Shown in pieces: positions 61,677-64,000 of a stretch of DNA of 64,000 nucleotides. Both the position numbers and the translations under genes were made by a program. The number at the start of each line of letters is the position of its first letter. Within the stretch, counting starts at the first letter, position 1. The stretch is from Sphingomonas telluris (lineage in GTDB: Bacteria > Pseudomonadota > Alphaproteobacteria > Sphingomonadales > Sphingomonadaceae): contig NZ_JAKZHW010000001.1 of the NCBI RefSeq assembly GCF_022568775.1, forward strand, positions 2,046,001 to 2,110,000, given 5' to 3'. The notes beneath the pieces were generated by a model. It was not told the DNA's origin, made no database searches, and saw only the letters and a list, made by a program, of their open reading frames with translations.

Positions 61677-62177
61677 ATGACCAAGGCATGGAAGTTTGCC
61701 GCCCTCGTGGCGTCCGTTGCGATGGTGTCGGCGTGCAAGACGACGGGTGATACCGCCCCCGCGAGCGCGAGCGGCGCGGGCTCCGCAAGCACTTCGGGCA
61801 GCACTGGCACGACCACTGGCGGCACCGCGGGATCGACAGGCGGCAGCACCGGCACCGGCAGCGGTTCGGGGTCGGGAAGCATCCCGACCCTCGTCAACGT
61901 GAACCTTCAGAACGTGCTCAACGATTTGTCCGTGTCGCTGCAGGTGAACCGCGACAGCATTCCAGTGACTGCGCAGGTCCCGGTCGACGTCGCGGCGACC
62001 GTGTGCGGCGTTTCCGTCGATGCGCTGGCCGCCTCCGTCGCCAGCGGCAATGCGACCTGCACCGCCACCACCTCGAGCCCTCAGCTCACCCAGGTCGTTC
62101 AGCAGCAAATCTCAACCGGCGGCTCCGTAACTGGCGGCGATCAGAACACGAATGTCCCGCCTCCGCCGGGCAACTGA
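61677..62177 (+). CDS. Lipoprotein with Ser/Gly/Thr-rich linker (tandem paralogue 2)
   Basis: A 166-aa lipoprotein, lipobox VSAC (C20). The low-complexity segment (about 25-68, SGSTGTTTGGTAGSTGGSTG type) now lies between lipid anchor and module. The module is LVNVNLQNVLNDLSVSLQVN, IPVTAQVPVDVAATVCGVSV, CTATTSSPQLTQVVQQQIS. It starts 18 nt after the stop of paralogue 1 with GGGAGGAAT upstream. Function unknown; a surface or outer-membrane structural role is a guess. Confidence 0.8.
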   Translation: MTKAWKFAALVASVAMVSACKTTGDTAPASASGAGSASTSGSTGTTTGGTAGSTGGSTGTGSGSGSGSIPTLVNVNLQNVLNDLSVSLQVNRDSIPVTAQVPVDVAATVCGVSVDALAASVASGNATCTATTSSPQLTQVVQQQISTGGSVTGGDQNTNVPPPPGN

Positions 62178-62296
62178 GCCTGGCAGGCGAAGAAAAACGT
62201 TGCGTTTCTGGAACAGAGGACGGCAGTAAGCGTATTGCTGTCTCCGAGAGCTTAGCCGCCTCGGTGCGGCTCTCACCATAACGGGGAAGAGTATTC

Positions 62297-62566
62297 ATGA
62301 AGAAAATTTCGACCGCCATCGCAATCGCCGTGGGTGTTGTTTCTCTGTCGGCGTGCAAGCAAAGCCCGCAGGAGCAGGCTGCCGACAACATCGAGGCGAA
62401 TGCCGAGAACACGGCCGACGCGATCGAAGCGAATGCCGACAACGTACCCGGCGTGACGCTCAACGACACTGCCGACAACGCTGCCGACGCAGTTCGCGCC
62501 GAGGGTGAGAATGCTGCCGACGCAGTTCGCAACGGTGCGGACGCCGACGGCAACAGCACCAACTAA
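62297..62566 (+). CDS. Small Ala/Asn/Asp-rich lipoprotein
   Basis: An 89-aa lipoprotein, lipobox LSAC (C20). The mature part is a repetitive acidic helix with a period of about 7-11 residues (NIEANAENTADAIEANADN, DNAADAVRAEGENAADAVRN), resembling Lpp-like or LEA-like helices. A strong terminator follows. Confidence 0.8.
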   Translation: MKKISTAIAIAVGVVSLSACKQSPQEQAADNIEANAENTADAIEANADNVPGVTLNDTADNAADAVRAEGENAADAVRNGADADGNSTN

Positions 62567-62601
62567 GTCCAATCGAACCACTCGCACGCAGGTGGTTCGA
62601 G

Positions 62602-62640
62602 AAGGGGCGCTCCCTCGCGGGAGCGCCCCTTATCTTTTTT
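62602..62640 (+). terminator. Rho-independent terminator
   Basis: Perfect 13-bp arms AAGGGGCGCTCCC (62602-62614) and GGGAGCGCCCCTT (62619-62631) with TCGC loop, then ATCTTTTTT. Lies between the lipoprotein and the convergent regulator gene. Confidence 0.92.
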
Positions 62641-62656
62641 GGGCAATCAGTCCGGC

Positions 62657-63460
62657 TTAGTGAACGAAGCGGGCGACCACGTCGCGGTACGACCGGCTGA
62701 CTTTCACCTGCGCACCTGAATCAAGCACCAGGAAGCATTCGCCGTTGGTGTGCGGCTTCACCTGCCGAACCAGATCCAGATTGACGATGGTCGAACGGTG
62801 CACTCGCTGGAAGCGGCGCGGATCGAGGCGCTTCTCCAGATCCTTCATCGTCTCGCGCAGGATGAGCGTGTTGTCGCCAGTCTGGATGCACATGTAGTCG
62901 CCGGCGGCATCGATCCGCTCGATCGTGTCGACATCGACCCGGAAGATCTGGCCCTGATCCTTGATGTTGATCATCTTCTCGAAACGCTCGGGAGCCGGCC
63001 CCTCAGGCGCAGCGTCCGCCAATTCCTCGGCCGCGGCCGGAGCATGTTCGGCAAGCACTTCCTTCAACCGCTCGTTTTCGCCGGCGCTGCGCTTCTCGGA
63101 TAGCCGCTGGCGCACCCGTTCCAGGGTCGCCGACAAGCGGTCCTCGTCAACGGGCTTCATCAGATAGTCGACAGCCTGCGCTTCGAACGCGCGCAAGGCA
63201 TGGTCGCCGTAGGCCGTGACGAAGACGAACAGCGGCGGTTCGACGTCCATCAGCCCCTGGATGACGGAAAAGCCGTCGAAACCCGGCATCTGGATGTCGA
63301 GGAAAACGAGATCAGGCTTGTGGGTCTTGATGGCCCGGATCGCCTCCCGCCCATTGGCCGCGGTCGCGACCACTTCGACATCGTCGTGGGCTTCAAGCCG
63401 CAGCTGAAGTCCCTGGGTCGCAAGCGGCTCGTCGTCGACGAGCACGGTGCGGATGGTCAT
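62657..63460 (-). CDS. LytTR-family response regulator
   Basis: A 267-aa regulator. Receiver domain 1-120 with D9-D10 (VLVDDEP), phosphoacceptor Asp in VFLDIQMPGFDG and Lys in YLMKPVDE. A charged linker (120-165) leads to the LytTR DNA-binding domain (IFRVDVDTIERIDAAGDYMC, RFQRVHRSTIVNLDLVRQVK, VSRSYRDVVA). ATGA overlap with the kinase gene shows they form one operon. Confidence 0.95.
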   Translation of the reverse strand: MTIRTVLVDDEPLATQGLQLRLEAHDDVEVVATAANGREAIRAIKTHKPDLVFLDIQMPGFDGFSVIQGLMDVEPPLFVFVTAYGDHALRAFEAQAVDYLMKPVDEDRLSATLERVRQRLSEKRSAGENERLKEVLAEHAPAAAEELADAAPEGPAPERFEKMINIKDQGQIFRVDVDTIERIDAAGDYMCIQTGDNTLILRETMKDLEKRLDPRRFQRVHRSTIVNLDLVRQVKPHTNGECFLVLDSGAQVKVSRSYRDVVARFVH

Positions 63461-64000
63461 GAGTCTCTGTCTCCGGTTTCGTAGGGAATTTCTAAGATAA
63501 CGCTGAAGCCCCCCTGGTCGTTCTGTCTGGTCGTAAAGCCGTGCGTCGCGCCATAGGCCTGCGCCAGACGGTCGCGAATGTTCGCCAGTCCGACCCCGGT
63601 CGATGGCGAGGCCGCAAGGTCCGACCCTTCGCCGCTGCCATTATCCGCGACTTCGAGACGCACAGCCTGTCCCTCGCGGCTAGCGGTGATCCAAATGTCC
63701 GCCCCATTCTCGCTCGGGGTCACGGCATATTTGATCGCATTTTCGATCAGCGGCTGCAGCAGCAGCGAGGGCAGGCGGGCCCCGATCGTGTCCGCATCGA
63801 TGCGGAAATGGGGCCGCAGCCGATCCTCGAACCGCATCTTCTCGATTTCGAGATAGAGCTTCAGGGTCTCGACCTCCTGCGCCAGCGTCACCTTCGCGGT
63901 CGGCTCGTTGGCGAGCGTGTAACGCAGGAAGGAGGAAAGACGGGCCAGCATCGCGTTCGCCCGCTCCGTCTGCTTCAGCAGCACCAAAGTCGAGATCGAG
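63457..64000 (-). CDS. LytS-type sensor histidine kinase, C-terminal part
   Basis: The window edge cuts the gene; the frame is open to base 64000. The His_kinase domain end (SISTLVLLKQTERANAMLAR, LSSFLRYTL) and the ATPase domain are present: N-box LLLQPLIENAIKYAV, G-box EVADNGSGEG, GVGLANIRDRLAQAYG. The phosphoacceptor His region (usually N-P-H-F-L-F-N) would lie just outside. Cognate of the LytTR regulator. Confidence 0.93.
   Translation of the reverse strand, partial: SISTLVLLKQTERANAMLARLSSFLRYTLANEPTAKVTLAQEVETLKLYLEIEKMRFEDRLRPHFRIDADTIGARLPSLLLQPLIENAIKYAVTPSENGADIWITASREGQAVRLEVADNGSGEGSDLAASPSTGVGLANIRDRLAQAYGATHGFTTRQNDQGGFSVILEIPYETGDRDS

Noticed and set aside
60743..61750. 335-codon forward frame over the PEP-mutase-like and lipoprotein genes
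   Set aside because: Crosses two supported genes in the wrong frame and has an Arg/Gln-rich composition.

Overview
This 64 kb window is G+C-rich chromosomal DNA from an alphaproteobacterium, most likely a member of the Sphingomonadaceae (inference from gene content; no rRNA or ribosomal marker is present). Supporting signs are an alphaproteobacterial SspB-type ClpXP adaptor, GcrA-like helix-turn-helix proteins, an EcfG-like stress promoter, HisKA_2 and HisKA_3 signalling proteins, and gene neighbourhoods typical of sphingomonads (acnA, fumC, queG, adenosine kinase, a galactonate pathway).

Region 1 (1-12.0 kb) is a sulfatase gene set. Two large arylsulfatase-family enzymes with CTAGR formylglycine motifs (2567-4105 and 7478-9028) share the block with their expected activator, a formylglycine-generating enzyme with the Cys-x4-Cys active site (6454-7410). 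Around them lie a class A acid phosphatase, two MetA-type beta-barrel proteins, lipoproteins, and small membrane proteins of families DUF202 (two copies), DUF1622 and DUF4239. Neither sulfatase nor the activator has a visible signal peptide.

Region 2 (about 12.2-36.06 kb) is accessory DNA. It ends at a tRNA-Ser(GCU) gene that abuts a P4-type tyrosine integrase. The last 15 nt of that tRNA, including its CCA, recur as a direct repeat at 12228-12242, which makes 12.2-36.06 kb a candidate integrated island. Inside are stress and signalling genes (NarL-type regulator, PAS-HisKA_2 kinase with a divergent receiver protein, GAF, PilZ, hemerythrin and cold-shock proteins), a LysR/SnoaL/SDR/hydrolase cluster, many tiny proteins, and decayed genes (a type I hsdM and a methyltransferase). 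About sixteen copies of a roughly 32-bp palindromic REP-like repeat occur between 12.3 and 29.0 kb; I saw none elsewhere.

Region 3 (36.2-42.7 kb) encodes a phosphorylated De Ley-Doudoroff galactose route: mutarotase, galactonate dehydratase, a GH1 glycosidase, KDGal kinase, KDPGal aldolase and a Gfo/Idh/MocA dehydrogenase. Only a lactonase is missing.

Region 4 (42.7-64 kb) is dense housekeeping DNA: a Crp/Fnr regulator, pyrC, ygfZ, acnA, corA, a PagL-like deacylase, fumC, sspB, a HIT protein, an amino-acid permease, adenosine kinase, queG, a NatAB-type ABC exporter, a zinc-ribbon PilZ protein, a PEP-mutase-family enzyme, three lipoproteins (two of them tandem paralogues), and a LytTR/LytS two-component pair whose kinase runs off the right edge.
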